This document shows, one piece after another, positions 11,743 to 25,183 of a DNA stretch of 64,000 bases. Source of the DNA: Hybos culiciformis (taxonomy: Eukaryota; Arthropoda; Insecta; Diptera; Hybotidae); the NCBI GenBank assembly GCA_964007475.1, contig OZ023275.1:1364001-1428000 (forward strand). The letters run 5' to 3'. How positions within the stretch are numbered: position 1 is the stretch's first letter; each line of letters opens with the position of its first letter. The translations under genes and the position numbers were made by a program. The notes below the pieces were generated by a model, which saw nothing but the letters and a program-made list of their open reading frames with translations, did no database searches and was not told where the DNA came from.

Positions 11743-13255
11743 ATGAAAGAAAAATTTATTTATTTTTTATTTTTCATTTTAATAAATACGGTTTATTCGT
11801 GGAAAACTTTTCTAAATAAGAATGGATTTTTTTTGGGTGAACCGAGCGAAAAAATATCTAATTCTGAAAAATACATAGTTGATTATTTTGATCAATATGT
11901 TGATGCTTTCAGCTTTAGAACTGATGAAACATGGAGGCAGCGTTATTATGTTAACGAAAATTATTATAAGCCTGGTGGACCAATTTTCTTGATGATTTCA
12001 GGTGAAAATTTACCGAGTTGGATAGAAAATGGTGCTTGGATAGAATATGCCAAAAAATTTAATGCATTATGTTTTTTATTGGAAGCACAAAATTTCGGTG
12101 ACAGTTATCATGGCGATAAGATGGTGAGTGGACCATTGCTTGAATCAACTTTGGCTGATGTTCCGACTTTTAAAACTTTGATGATAAAAAAATATAAATT
12201 AGATCCGAATGCAAAATGGATAGCTTTTGGAGGATATCATTTTGGTGCAGTGGCAGCTTGGCTTAGAGTTAAATATCCACACATAGTAGATGGTGCAATT
12301 AGCTCAAGTGCACCAATATTGGCTAAGGCTGATTTTCAAGAGTATTATACAATGGTCGCTCGCGCATTAGCCTTGAATTCTGTCAAATGTGTTGAAGCAG
12401 TAGAAAAGGCTTTCCAACAGGTAAAAATATTATTGGAATTTCAAATTTCAGCTATATAAGTAATATGAACTCTTAAAAAAATAATCTTAATATTTTTAGA
12501 TTGAAATATCATTAAAAGATGCATCAGTAGCTCAAACTTTAAATGATAAATTCAAATTGTGTAACCCAATTGAGAATTCACTAGAAAATTCTAAAGATCT
12601 TTCGAATTTATTTGAAAATTTAGCCAGCGCAATAGGACACATCGTCCAATATCATCAAGTCAATTCAAAGCATAATATATATTCAATAAATGATATTTGT
12701 TCGGTAATGACAGACAATTCAATTGACAAAGAAATTGATAAACTAGCAAAATTAAATAAAATGATATTGGAATCTAAGAAGTTGTCTTGTTTTGAATATA
12801 AATACGATAAAATGATAAAAAATTTGAAACAATTGTCATGGGACTCGGATGTAGCAAACGGCCAACGCCAATGGATGTGGCAAACTTGCAATGAATTTGG
12901 TTATCACCAAACAACTGGTAATGGAACTCAGGTCTTTGGTCATCGATTTCCATTAGATTTCTTTAACATAAGATGTGTAGATGTTTTTGGTCCAATTTTC
13001 AATTTAACTACGGGAGTATCACGAACAAATCTTTTTTACGGAGGCTTAGACATTAAAGCTACCAACGTATTGTACATTGTTCATGAGCTGGATCCGTGGG
13101 AAACATTAACAGAGCCTAAAAATCCAAATACTAAATTATTAATTCAGGGAACAACATATTGTGCCGATATGTACGCATCAAGAGATTCAGATATACCTGA
13201 ATTAGTGGAAGGAAGAAAAAAAATTGTGTCATATATTGATAAAATTATTAATTGA
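11743..13255 (+). CDS. S28 peptidase-like gene 5, predicted catalytically dead
   Basis: Intact two-exon S28 gene (11743-12420 and 12500-13255; 79-base phase-0 intron at the shared site) coding for 477 residues with a signal peptide at about 1-19. The fold-defining sequence is kept, for example AAWLRVKYPHIVDGAISSSA and RQWMWQTCNEFGY. The nucleophile motif GGSYSG is GGYHFG, so Ser is Tyr165. The His of GTAHCADVY is Tyr446 (GTTYCADMY). Asp424 in ELDPW remains. The family motif EHRYYGKS is EAQNFGDS. Two of three triad residues are therefore lost although no stop or frameshift is present and splice sites are intact. It should be a secreted pseudoenzyme, perhaps a binding protein or inhibitor decoy; that role is inference. 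AATAAA is at 13288-13293. Confidence 0.92.
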
Positions 13256-16200
13256 AAATTATATGTATATTAATGATGATTTTTAACAATAAAGTCTAAA
13301 ATGATTTCAAGGTGATTGATTCAATATTTTAATCGTTTGTTTGCCGTATTAAATTGAAGATTCAGATTTATTATGGTTTAAAAAATTAAGAACAGATTAT
13401 CCGTAAAATTTTGGAATTGCCAAGATACTTGTTCTACATTACATATATTATATACTTGGACTTGGATATTTTGAAAAATTTTTATATCTAGTAACCCAGT
13501 AAGAGTTTCCTAATATCGATAGGAAATTAATTTTTTTGCTACAGCATATAACCTTGTCTCAAGAAGTTTAATCTTAGATAATATTGTATTTAAAATCACT
13601 TTACGCTAAATATGTGCAGAATTATATTATTGAAATTATTATAAGAGAGATCGTAGAAGTGCACGTGTGGTGACAGTCTGATTAAAATCAGCACGCGATT
13701 CCTATTTCTTCCCTTCCAATTATGTACAATATGAAAGCACATACATTTATGTATTTCTAATTTGTTTTTTTTAATATTCTTATCTGGATATATAATGAAC
13801 CCGAAGAAAATATATATTATATATATATTCTTTATATTTTCCTTTCATTCTAATAATGATATTGTCCTTAAAGAATTAAAAACAATATAAATGTTTCATG
13901 CTGTTTGTTTACAAATCTTCAAAAATTATGAAAATATTTAAATTTTTTATAAAAGGAATTTTTGACAGGATATCGAAAGTTTTAATTTAAGGACTCGCGT
14001 GTTTTTAATTAAAATTATTTAAAGTAAATTATTGAAATATACCAAATAGTGTTAATTAACATTATTTTTAATATATATACATACATATTGCAATGGCTTT
14101 GTTAAGATATAAATCATAATTATTTTTATGTGACAAAATATTGTAATTATAGAAAATAATTCATATAAAATTGAGTTTAGCTAAATGTTAAATCAATGAG
14201 CAAAATTTCATTAGCTCTTTAATTGTTCAATTTTCAACTTCCGTAAAATTAATAAAAAATTCAAAACAAGATTATTATATATTTACTTAAAATAAATAAA
14301 AATTTGGGTAAATATATTTGCTTCCACGAGTTCTGTAAATATCATAGATAGATATGCATATATAATAAAATATTAAGGACATGAGAATTTCGCACTTGTT
14401 ATATATTTATTTTTATAATTAAATTATTTACTAAGTTTTTTTTTTTTACCCTGATCCAAAAATTAAATTAAATATTTGAGTAAATGATTAATAATTAAAC
14501 AAGATAAAGATATTTATTATAGGAAATGCAATTATTTTCTTTAAAAACATATTTGATGAAAAATATAAAAAAAAAAGATTTTTGAAATGAGAAGAGACTT
14601 CAAAAAGACATCAAAATAAATTCTATAATCAATATATTTTAAATTTGTTTGACAGCAAGCAATTTTGTCCTTTTTACCATTATGTAACTTATTTTTTTAT
14701 TAATATGTACAAGACTGTCAATTTATTACATGTTCATTTATTAAAAATAAAGATTATTTTTAAATAATCACATTATTATTTTGGCTTTTAATTTGTATGT
14801 CACTCAATAAAGATGTCCAACTACTATGTAAATAACTTTTCTGGAACAAAATTATTCGTATGCATAGAAAGCTTAACATATTGGACAAATTTAACTTTTG
14901 TATTTTAGTTCGGTTGATTTTGAAGAACAAGTTTATACACCAAAAATGAGTAGCATTTTATTTCAAAACTTTGACTTTTCAACAGTTTTTTGACAAATTG
15001 TTGAATTTCTCAAATCTTCATCATTATAGCATACAATTCATAATAATTTTGTATAATTATTTAAAAATAAATTGTTAGTTATAACAAGCTTAGATTGGGA
15101 CGTATAGGTACATTGTATTTATATGATCATCACAATTTTCTGGCGCGAAAAAATATGTCAATCAATTGAATTGTTTAAATATTGACATCCTTGCATTATC
15201 CTGTTTTTATTTGAAATTGCAAAAAAAAAACTATGTATTCAATTACAGGAATTAAATAAATTTATACAAAAATATCAATTTGAAAAAAGGAAAAAAAAAA
15301 AAGATTTATTTAAAAGAACTGGATCCTTTTTTTCTTTCTGTATTTTATATTTAGTTCATAATCATTGAAAAAAAAAATTGATTTCAGACCCTTCTTAACC
15401 TTTTACTATTAATATCCTGCACAACCAATTTTTTTTCATGCATTTAATTGAATATGATAAATAAACTGCTGTTTTATTACTAACTCTTAGCACGACTTAA
15501 GACTTCAAGGTATAATTTATAAACTTCGATTTTGATAAGAGTATACTTAATATACAGACTAAAGAAGTAGAAACATTAGACTTTAGAGGGAAGAAGAAAA
15601 TCCTCATGAGTGTAACAATTCAACTTTGTGGACTACGAGATCGTCACAGTTTTTCCCATAATATTCAAGCAAATCGACACTGTGTTCTATAGAGTCTCCA
15701 TCCCCAATAAACTATGTTCAAAAAATGATTTAATCACAAAAAGGTTTAATATGAATTTTAATTATGCCTATATATAATCAAACTTTGGATAATCTTTTTT
15801 ATTTTTTTAAGATTAACGCCATATATCAAATTTTAAACGTATTAACACGCTTTTGAATTTTTTAATTCTTCATTGAATATTATTTAAAAAAAAAATTTAT
15901 CTAAATCCTTTTGAATAAATAAAATATTTCTTTAAATAAACAGAAGCTCTTTCTTTTTATTTTATTTTTTTTTGCAAATATCATTACGGCAAATCGAATA
16001 AAAAATAATGTAAATAAATTTAAAATTTCTACACCCTTATGTTTATCCTTGAAATAAATCCTTGTATATACAATTCTTGAAATGCTGTTTTTTTTTATCC
16101 TCCATTGATTACATTGTTGGCACTTCTCTGTTTTTTTTTTTTAATACATTACAAAAAATTCAATATTAAGTAATAATCTTCAATAAAAACATCTCCGACA

Positions 16201-19200
16201 GGAGTTAGCAAAATATTATTGTCTATTGTCCTTTGTAATAGGATCCTGTTATAGAAAAACTGAAAAAATAAAATAAAGTAAAATCCTTTAAATTGTTGTA
16301 TCAAATGAAAATTCATGTTCAGGGCTTAAACATTAGATATGTTTGAAAAAAAAAAAAATAAATAAATAAATTATATAAATAAATAAATAAAAAGGTTTCT
16401 AATGCGCATATTTTTGAAATTATGATGAATATTTTTTTTTATGCCGTAACGTCTACCAAGAAATTCGAAAATTTTTAGATCTTTTTCCATACAAGAATGA
16501 AAGAATATATATTTTAATTGTATGTCTGTCCGATACTACAACTAGTATATTAATAGACTGATTTCAATATTAGGAGTTAGATGTCCTCAACTGATTAATA
16601 GTGTAAATTATGTTCGAGATTAGATTCATAAAAAGTTTAACGCTTCCCTAGTAAACATTTTAAATCAAATACAGATTCGAAAAAACTATCGAGATAACGA
16701 TTGTTCGAATTCCTATTTTTGTAAATTAAAATGTGTAAAACAGGATCCACGTAGAAACAGAATGCGGCATCGGCCTTCGTAATTCCAATTAAAACTATTT
16801 TCAATTAACTATTTCGATTATAGATTTGATTATAATGTTTAACAAAGCCAATTTTAATTTTACTTTTAATTAATTTAAAATTTCATTATATAAATCTGAT
16901 TTGCATGCGTGAAATTATTAGAGACCCTTTCCTTTTTTTTTTTTTGTTAATTTTCGATAACATAAAAACATGTGTTTTCTTTCACATTTTCCAGAAAAAA
17001 AAAATTATTGCATATTTCAATTAGAAAACCGTAAAGAATTTTTCACAATTTTTTTTTTCTTCAAAAATTTTCATATAATTTCGAAGGAGTTAAATATAAA
17101 TCTATGTTATTTATATACATATTTAAAAAATTTTTTTTTATTAATTTAAATAATCCAATAAATTACAATTTTAAATATGCTATTTATGCAAATCAATATT
17201 ATATATATGAATAAAAAAGTAGTGACACCTTGCACAATGAAAATAATGAGGGTGTGAAAAGATTTTTTTTCTGAAAATTTTTTAAGTGAAAAATTTGAAA
17301 ATAATCACAAGAATTATTTTGTATGAATATGTATAATATAAAATTTTAATCCGAATAAAAACAATTAGTTAAATAAATTGAAAAATTTTAAGGGTGCAAA
17401 CTTCTTGCTATTTTTGGCTTCTAATGAATAAAAAGACAGTTTTGACAGTTTCTATTTTGTAAGAAGAGAAATAATGCAGAAATTCAAATTAAAAATAAAA
17501 ATTTTCTATAAATAGGATCTAATTGCCATTGTATGCAAATTTAAATAAAATTATCCCCCAATCATATTCAGAATTTAGCTTATGAAGAGAAAAAACTAAA
17601 ATAGAAATTTTTTAATTAATCTTTTGTTTCAAAACTTTTTTTTATTTTTAATAATAAATTAATCACTAACATAATTTTAAAATTAAATTTATTTTTTTAT
17701 TCACACTTAAATTAAACAAAATTGACCCTATAAATATATGCATAATTTTTCCCTTTTTGTTTTTATCATGTTCTTTTTTTTTGACATTCAATAAGCTGTC
17801 ACCCCATATGCGCAAATTATATTCCTTTTTGATATGAAAATTCATTATCCTTTGGAAATTGTAGAAACTATTTTTTATTTTATATATTCAAGATCTAGTG
17901 TGAACATAAAAGTGATAATTATTATTATTTTTATCATTAATTGGAGTACAACAACAAGGCTTTGCATAATTTATACAACATAACAAAAGCTTTATTTTCG
18001 TTAACAAAATCTCTATACTTTTAGTTTTGATACTTTTTAATACATTCCTAGCAAAAGAAAAAAAAATTGAATTACAAAAACTAAATTAAATAATTTCAAA
18101 CCGTGTAAAGATTCAATTATCACCCCTGATTAAAATAATGTCATTAAATGAACCTATGAAGCGAAGAATGCAAGAATATTTTGTTTGATGGTATTTTATT
18201 AGCACAACATGAAACTTATACTGATGGTGTGTAAACAAAAAAATAAAAATTAAAGAATAAAATTAATTTAAAATAAAACTACAATATTGTTTTTATTTTT
18301 TTTTTATTTTTTAACAATTTAATTGTTTTCGGACCATTGAACCGGAATAATTTGATATTGTAAAACTGTGAATTGGTATATTTTGATGCCTGCAAAAGGA
18401 TCACATCACATAATGACTTTTTGAACTAAATATGTTTATATAAACCTACCTACTTATTGCAAAAAAAAAAAAGTAATTCAATATTTCAGTCAATAACACT
18501 TTTTTTTTTAATTTTATTTTTATTATTATTATTTTAAATAAAATTTAACCGAAAAGGTTAATAATTTATATACATATATATATGTATCGAATGAATACAA
18601 TAATAAAATTTAGTACAAATTCTTCTGTAATAAATCATATATAATATCAGTTCACCTTCTATATATTCAGGTGTGCCAATTATTATTAAATTTTCTGATA
18701 ATAAATAATCGTTATGAATCCACCGAACAGAGTCTTGATAAATCTCTTGAAAAGCTATAGGGCTTTTTCAAATTGATAGAACTAATTTCCTATTCTTATT
18801 TGCAGATAAAGTTTTCATTTTTTATAGGTGCCCTTAATATATGAAAATACTTGATACACGAAAACATAAAAAATTTAGTTTGACAAATTTAAATTACACT
18901 GTTTATTTTTTGATAATAAAGAGATTATCTTATTTGCTTTAATATAGTTATAAAATATAAATAAATTATGAAATAAAGAGATATATAATTATTATATCAA
19001 CATAAAAACATTCTGTGGTTAGATAATTATGTTATATATTTTATAATAATGATATAACATGAATACAACTTTACATTTAAAGAACTTCTTAACTTGAAGA
19101 TATATAATTTGCACATGTGCCAGGATTGTGTGTATTATGGACGGAATTTTAGTAAACTAATAATCAATCGATTAAAAATTGAGAAAGACATTCATTCTTG

Positions 19201-22200
19201 TCTTACTTACATTTTGAGTTCCAATTAAAGCGATAATATAGATATATTTTATCAGCATATATAATTATTTACTCCAGCTAGCTTTTGAAGGGGTACTAGT
19301 TTTCATTGTAATTGAATATTCATTCAGGAACATTAGTAGTGCTTGTTTGCAAGGTAAAGTATTTAAATTTCTTAAAAGAATTAAAATTATTGAAAAATAT
19401 TTTATTTTCCTGATGTAATTCTATGTCTTGTGTTCAAAGTAATTTTACACCTATTTAGTATATTAATGTTTTTTTATGAATTAACTATAATTTTTTTTTG
19501 TTTATGAATAGGGCATCATATTACGAGAATTTTTTTGTCTAGAAAAAATAATAATAATAATAAAAATTGTTCAAAACGATACCTACACTATACACAGATA
19601 GGGTGACAAATTTTAGTTAATTTGATGCCATCATTTATATAATTTACTTTTATTGAATTGAAAATTAAGAAGTCTATCAAAACATGAAATTATAAGAAAA
19701 TGATATAAATATACTCATGTGACAGTATTTTAAATATCCCACGATTATAAAAAGGAAATATGTATATATATAACAAAACAAACACAAAAAAATTAACTAT
19801 TATTATTGTCATAGTTCGCGTTGCGTTTTCCTAGGATTTTCTAACATTATGTAGTTATTTTTATTACCTTAAGATTAATATGTTTATATACGTATGTTTT
19901 ATCTACATTACGCTTTTCTATAGTATGATTGCATGAGCTGGTATAAAAAATGCGTGGACTTGAACGTATTAAACTCTATTATAAGACGTCTGTATTTGTA
20001 TATGGTATTTTATCTGAAATCTAAAATCTGCATATTTATAAATTACATTTTATCATAAATAAAATAAAAACTTCAAATAGAAACTTGACGTGATCATTAA
20101 CTTAAACTATTTGATAATTTATTTATTTTTAATGTTATAAATAGACTATAGCTATATATTATACGATATTATTATTATTTACATTTCTAATAGCTGCTAA
20201 TAACAATATATACGCTATAAATCATAATTCATTGAAAAAATTATCTTATATAAAAATTCATTGATTGTTCCATTAAGCAATAAAAATAAATAATATAAAT
20301 ATATATAAAAGAAAAAAATGTTCTAGATATTGACACTTATCCCTCTTCTAATCGGATGCTATTAACAAGATTACTAAATATTGATTTTCAATTTTTTTTT
20401 TTATTTGTTATATTGAAGCACTATAATGTATGTAGTATCTTTCAAGAGGGGTCAAAACGTTCAAAGAAATTTTATGAGAATTATTTTTTGAATAACAAAA
20501 AAGGCAAATTGAATCAGGGACTCCCTAAAATATTTCATTTATGGAAATTTTATAATATATTTGTGATACAATAGCCATATGAGTGTTTATAAAGGCATTT
20601 TGAAAAATCATGAATTTTATGAATAGACTGTAGTATTTATAATTTTTTGGTTTCTCTCTACTCTGCTGTTGTCTTTGGAAGTTAAACTCAATACAATTTA
20701 TATTTGCCTCACCTACAAATTTCGAATATGGTGCCATTCTCCCGGTAAAAGTTCCCCATATTTTCCAATGCCCTCACTACTCGTTGTTATAAGGTTGTTG
20801 AAAAATTCTGTGTTCATATTCAAATGAAAATTAATTGGATTAATTTGACCCAGTAAAATGAAAAATTAAAAAAATTCATTTACAATAAATTAGAAATATA
20901 TAATTCTTGAGAACTTTTTTTTTTTGACACAAATCAAAAGACAGAATAAACATCTGTCCAAATCTTATTTGGTGATTAAAATTTTTTTCTTAAAATACTC
21001 CTTTTTTTTGTAAACAAATACGGCTTACACGAGCCAGGAAATTTTTCTCAATGATCCATGATTTTCCTAAAATTAGAAATTCTTTTCGCGGCCTATTGAA
21101 AATGATTAATCGCTTCATTTACAGAAATTTATTTATTTTTTTTATATATATTATAAGAAAATGTCAAAATACGATACGTTCAGAAAATAAATGGTATACA
21201 TATTTTATGTGTTATATATAATATATGAGATTATGATTACGTACATTTGTACATATAAATTATATTACATAAAACATTTACATATATAGTAAGTTTGTAT
21301 CTATATTTGAGTTTCTATAGTATCAACTTTGATTTTAAGAGATTTTCGCCGTTTTAAGAATTCCAGGCCCGTATTTTTATATATATTTGAAAAAAAAAAA
21401 AAAAAAATTCATATCAGGGACTTTTTTTTCCTAAAACTTTTCTCCCCATAAGAAAAATAAAATAACGCAACATATAAAACAAAATATTATACATAAATAA
21501 ATTTTCTTCAAATAAATTTATGTTTGTTATTTTTTAAAACAAAAATAAAAGAGCTTTGTAAATTTTTTTATGACAGCGGATGAGAAAATTTTTTTTCTTA
21601 AATATATAGAGAAAATTAAAAGAAATTTTCTAATTGTCTGTCAATTTTACTTGCGAAGAAAATTATTTCTTAATTTTTGTACTAATTATGTCACTAAAAA
21701 ACATCCTGAGTGCATTCAGAGACCTTATAAGTCCAAACAAAAAGAAATAAGAACATTCGCTTCTTCTCATTATATGTTTGGAAGGTTTCATGCAAATTTT
21801 CAATTTTTCTTTTACCTGATGGATAAGACTCGAATGAATTCGATTTATTCTACAAACGCACAAACAGTTGACTATAAAAGTTAATATAGATTTTTATTCA
21901 CAATATAATTCAAAAATAATTTTGATGAGAATATTATGTTTTGCCATAAATAAAGAAGTCTTTTAAAATTGACGCTGTTATTGGATTATAAACAATAATA
22001 AAAATTTTATTATGTTTTTTTAATAGTTTTTTTTTTTGTTTTTACATTATTTATATAAACTTTATATTGATAATGCCGTAGCGTAATGATTTTATGCTTT
22101 ATTTTTTGTTTTATGATAATATGTTTTTAATTTTTTTTTTACTGTGAGACAAAAAAATAAATTTCAATAATCTAGTCTAGTGATTATGTCTATGGTAATT

Positions 22201-25183
22201 TTAAAAAGAGTGCATAATAGGGAAATATAATATTAGTAGGAAAAAAATACGTTTTATATATTCAATAGAATTTTGAGGCTTTCTTACTCAAACATTAACA
22301 TATTGGGAAAAAAAATATATAAATGGAGCTTCACACAGTTTTGCCCAACAAATATTTTGGTATATAAAACTATGTTTTTAAGCGTTTCAAGCCCATATGC
22401 TAAGTACTAGAGACAACTAAACACTCTATATAAAGTTTCAAGAGATTTAAGTGTTTTTAAAACGTCAAAACAGATTTTAAATACATACTCTTTTAAATAT
22501 ATACTCTCAAGTTCGCTCGCTAAGCGGAAAAAAAAATCTGCGCAAGTTTGACTTTATCAGTCGTCGTAAATACCATATGTACATTTCTATCGTATATTTT
22601 AAATATCCTTAATTTTATTATTAAAAAAAAAACTAGAATAAATAAATCTGGAAAACATTTTAAAAACTTTCACATATTTATGATAAAATGTGAATTTTAT
22701 GATCGGCAGAGCATATATACAAAGTAAGATAAAAAAAAGAGTGTAATTTAAAATCAGACTGTATATACTCGAATGTAATAAAAACTTTCGGAAGCCACAA
22801 CACTTTGACTAATAAATTTATTTAATTTTTTTTTTGTTCTATAAACATAACAAACATTTTCAAATATTTATACATTATAGAATTAAAAAAAATAGAATTA
22901 ACAAAAACTAAAATTATTCAAATTTTATTATGTCTATAGGCGCCATATGATATTTTATGCAAATTCTATCTTTAGCTTTTGTATGTATTAATAATGGTGG
23001 TAATGAATTAACTTTAAAATATTTACGAGTTTTAAAAACTTTTTATCAGTTTTGGGAATCTAAAAATCCCCTTTATATAATATCTATGATTAACTTCTAA
23101 ATAGTAGTATATTGTTTAGTCGTATTATATAATTTAAATTTTTTTTCAAAAGTTTTAATAGACACCTATGAAAATGATTGTGTTAGATAGATATATGTTG
23201 GATTAGACTATTAGAGGAACTTAATAAAATGACTCGAACCCAATTGTTTACAAGTAGTTGAACTTGGGTCGGAATTTCGAAGAAAAATTATTATATTTGT
23301 ATGTAGTATAATGATTAAAGGGTCTGTCATATGGTATTGAAGGATCCTTAAAACTATCTTGAAGTAATGTATCTTAAATGTAATGTATCTTAAATCGAAA
23401 TGTTGAAAACGGACCCCATACTTCATTTATAAGATATTTATACTGTTCTACATTGTAAAATTTCATTGATTTGAAAAATAGCAATAAATTTCATACTTGA
23501 ATAACGATATGAAAATCCAAATTAAAAAAATTGACGGAAATTCCAAAAGATTTTAAATTAATATGCTAACATTTTTCTTTATTTTGCTAAGTATTCAAAT
23601 TTAAAACGTTTTAAATAAATTCAAGAATACTTATTGCAAAATACTTTTGAATAAATTCTCAAATAAAAATTAAATATTTGCAATAAATTATTCAAATATT
23701 TGCAAAAAAAAATAATAAAAATGGTTTTTTAATAAAAAAAAACTTCTTCTTTATCAGACATTATATTTCATTTATAATTAATTTAATTTTTTATTTAAAA
23801 ATATATTATTTTATAAATATAAAGCAAAAATAAATTCCTCCATTTAAAAATTACCCCAATTGAAGGCGTTTACCAAATGTATATAACAAATAACTCCACC
23901 CATTTCAAATATATATATACAGAAAAAATATATCTGGGAATAAGGGGATAAAGTTGAAAAAAAAAAATATGTAGATAACAACATAAGATATAGATACATT
24001 ATATTTTAGATAGGCATATTTTTATGTATTTTCTATATATATAAATAATGTATATATTGTACAATACAATGTACACTGATGATATTGTATATATAATATA
24101 TTTTTAGGCATTCAATTATTTACTTTTTTGTTTAGAGCTATTTAACAATGTTGATTAAAATTGATTTATAATAAATGCAAAAATTTGTTAAATTGAAGTA
24201 ATAGTGTAATATAGAAAAAACATATAGTATCTAAAGGTAGTATTAGTATTAAATTAGTTAGTAGGAAGTTATAGATAAACAAAATAGTCTTCAATCTTCA
24301 TAAGTTTTTCAAAATAAATATTTCAAAGTAATTTTTCTTAACTTGACTCTATAACAGTTTAATACTATAGCCTTGTCTAGTTATTATTATCAAGTATTGA
24401 TTTTTTTCACGAAAAACTTTTGAACTTTATTAAGCTGGTCGAAAGTTTCGGGGCAAACATTTTTTAAATTATTTTTATAATTTCAAAATTCCTTTTTGTT
24501 TATCTTAGATCTTTAATTCATTCGACCTAAGTATGAAATAAACCGAAAGTATTGACTTTATTTTGACAGTAATTTTGAATATATTTAAATCTTTGTACAT
24601 TTTATAAAAATAATTTCGCGTCTAATATGTATCTAATAAATTTTAAAAATTAACTTAACGTATTTTATATCAAAATAATATTAAAATATTTGTTTTTATA
24701 TTCTATACTTGCAATTTTATTTATACCCTGAAAAAAAAAAAAAAAAAACAAAAATAAATAAGGGAAACCAAGAAAAAAAAAACTGGTTGGTTTACAAATT
24801 TCCCAAGTCGTTAGCACACATCAGTCTTGTTTTTGCGGTTGTACAGAGTACTACACGGTTATCGGTTAGAAAATAAAAAAAAAAATAATAATAATAACTT
24901 TTTCATAATTTTTTTAATCGATTGGAAAACTTTTTCCGCAATAAAAAAAAAAAAAAACAAATAATAATTAAGAAAGTCAATTAGATAAATTAATTTGTAT
25001 CTTTAATTTAATAATTTAAGATTCTCAAAAAATAAATTTATAAACTCAATAGTGCGAAACATTGAATTACAAAAATTCTATTAAAAAAATCTTCTTTTTT
25101 TTTTAATCCAATAATTTTGGATTAACACATAATTTTTGCCCGTGGACAGTAAAAATTAAAAAGCCGTCAAAATTCAGTTCAAC
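13256..25183. other. Long gene-poor region between the S28 cluster and CBF-beta
   Basis: About 12 kb of AT-rich sequence with many A/T runs and short microsatellites. Open frames here are short, of low complexity and without recognisable domains. No RNA gene or structured mobile element was recognised. The last few hundred bases probably include the promoter and 5' untranslated region of the CBF-beta gene. Confidence 0.55.
23364..23397. repeat. Short tandem repeat, two copies of a 17-mer
   Basis: The unit gtaatgtatcttaaat occurs twice in a row with one extra base between. It is a minor local duplication. Confidence 0.6.

Noticed and set aside
21570..21884. A 104-codon plus-strand frame
   Set aside because: Biased towards Lys, Phe and Asn, no domain and an overlapping antisense frame of similar quality; chance in AT-rich DNA.
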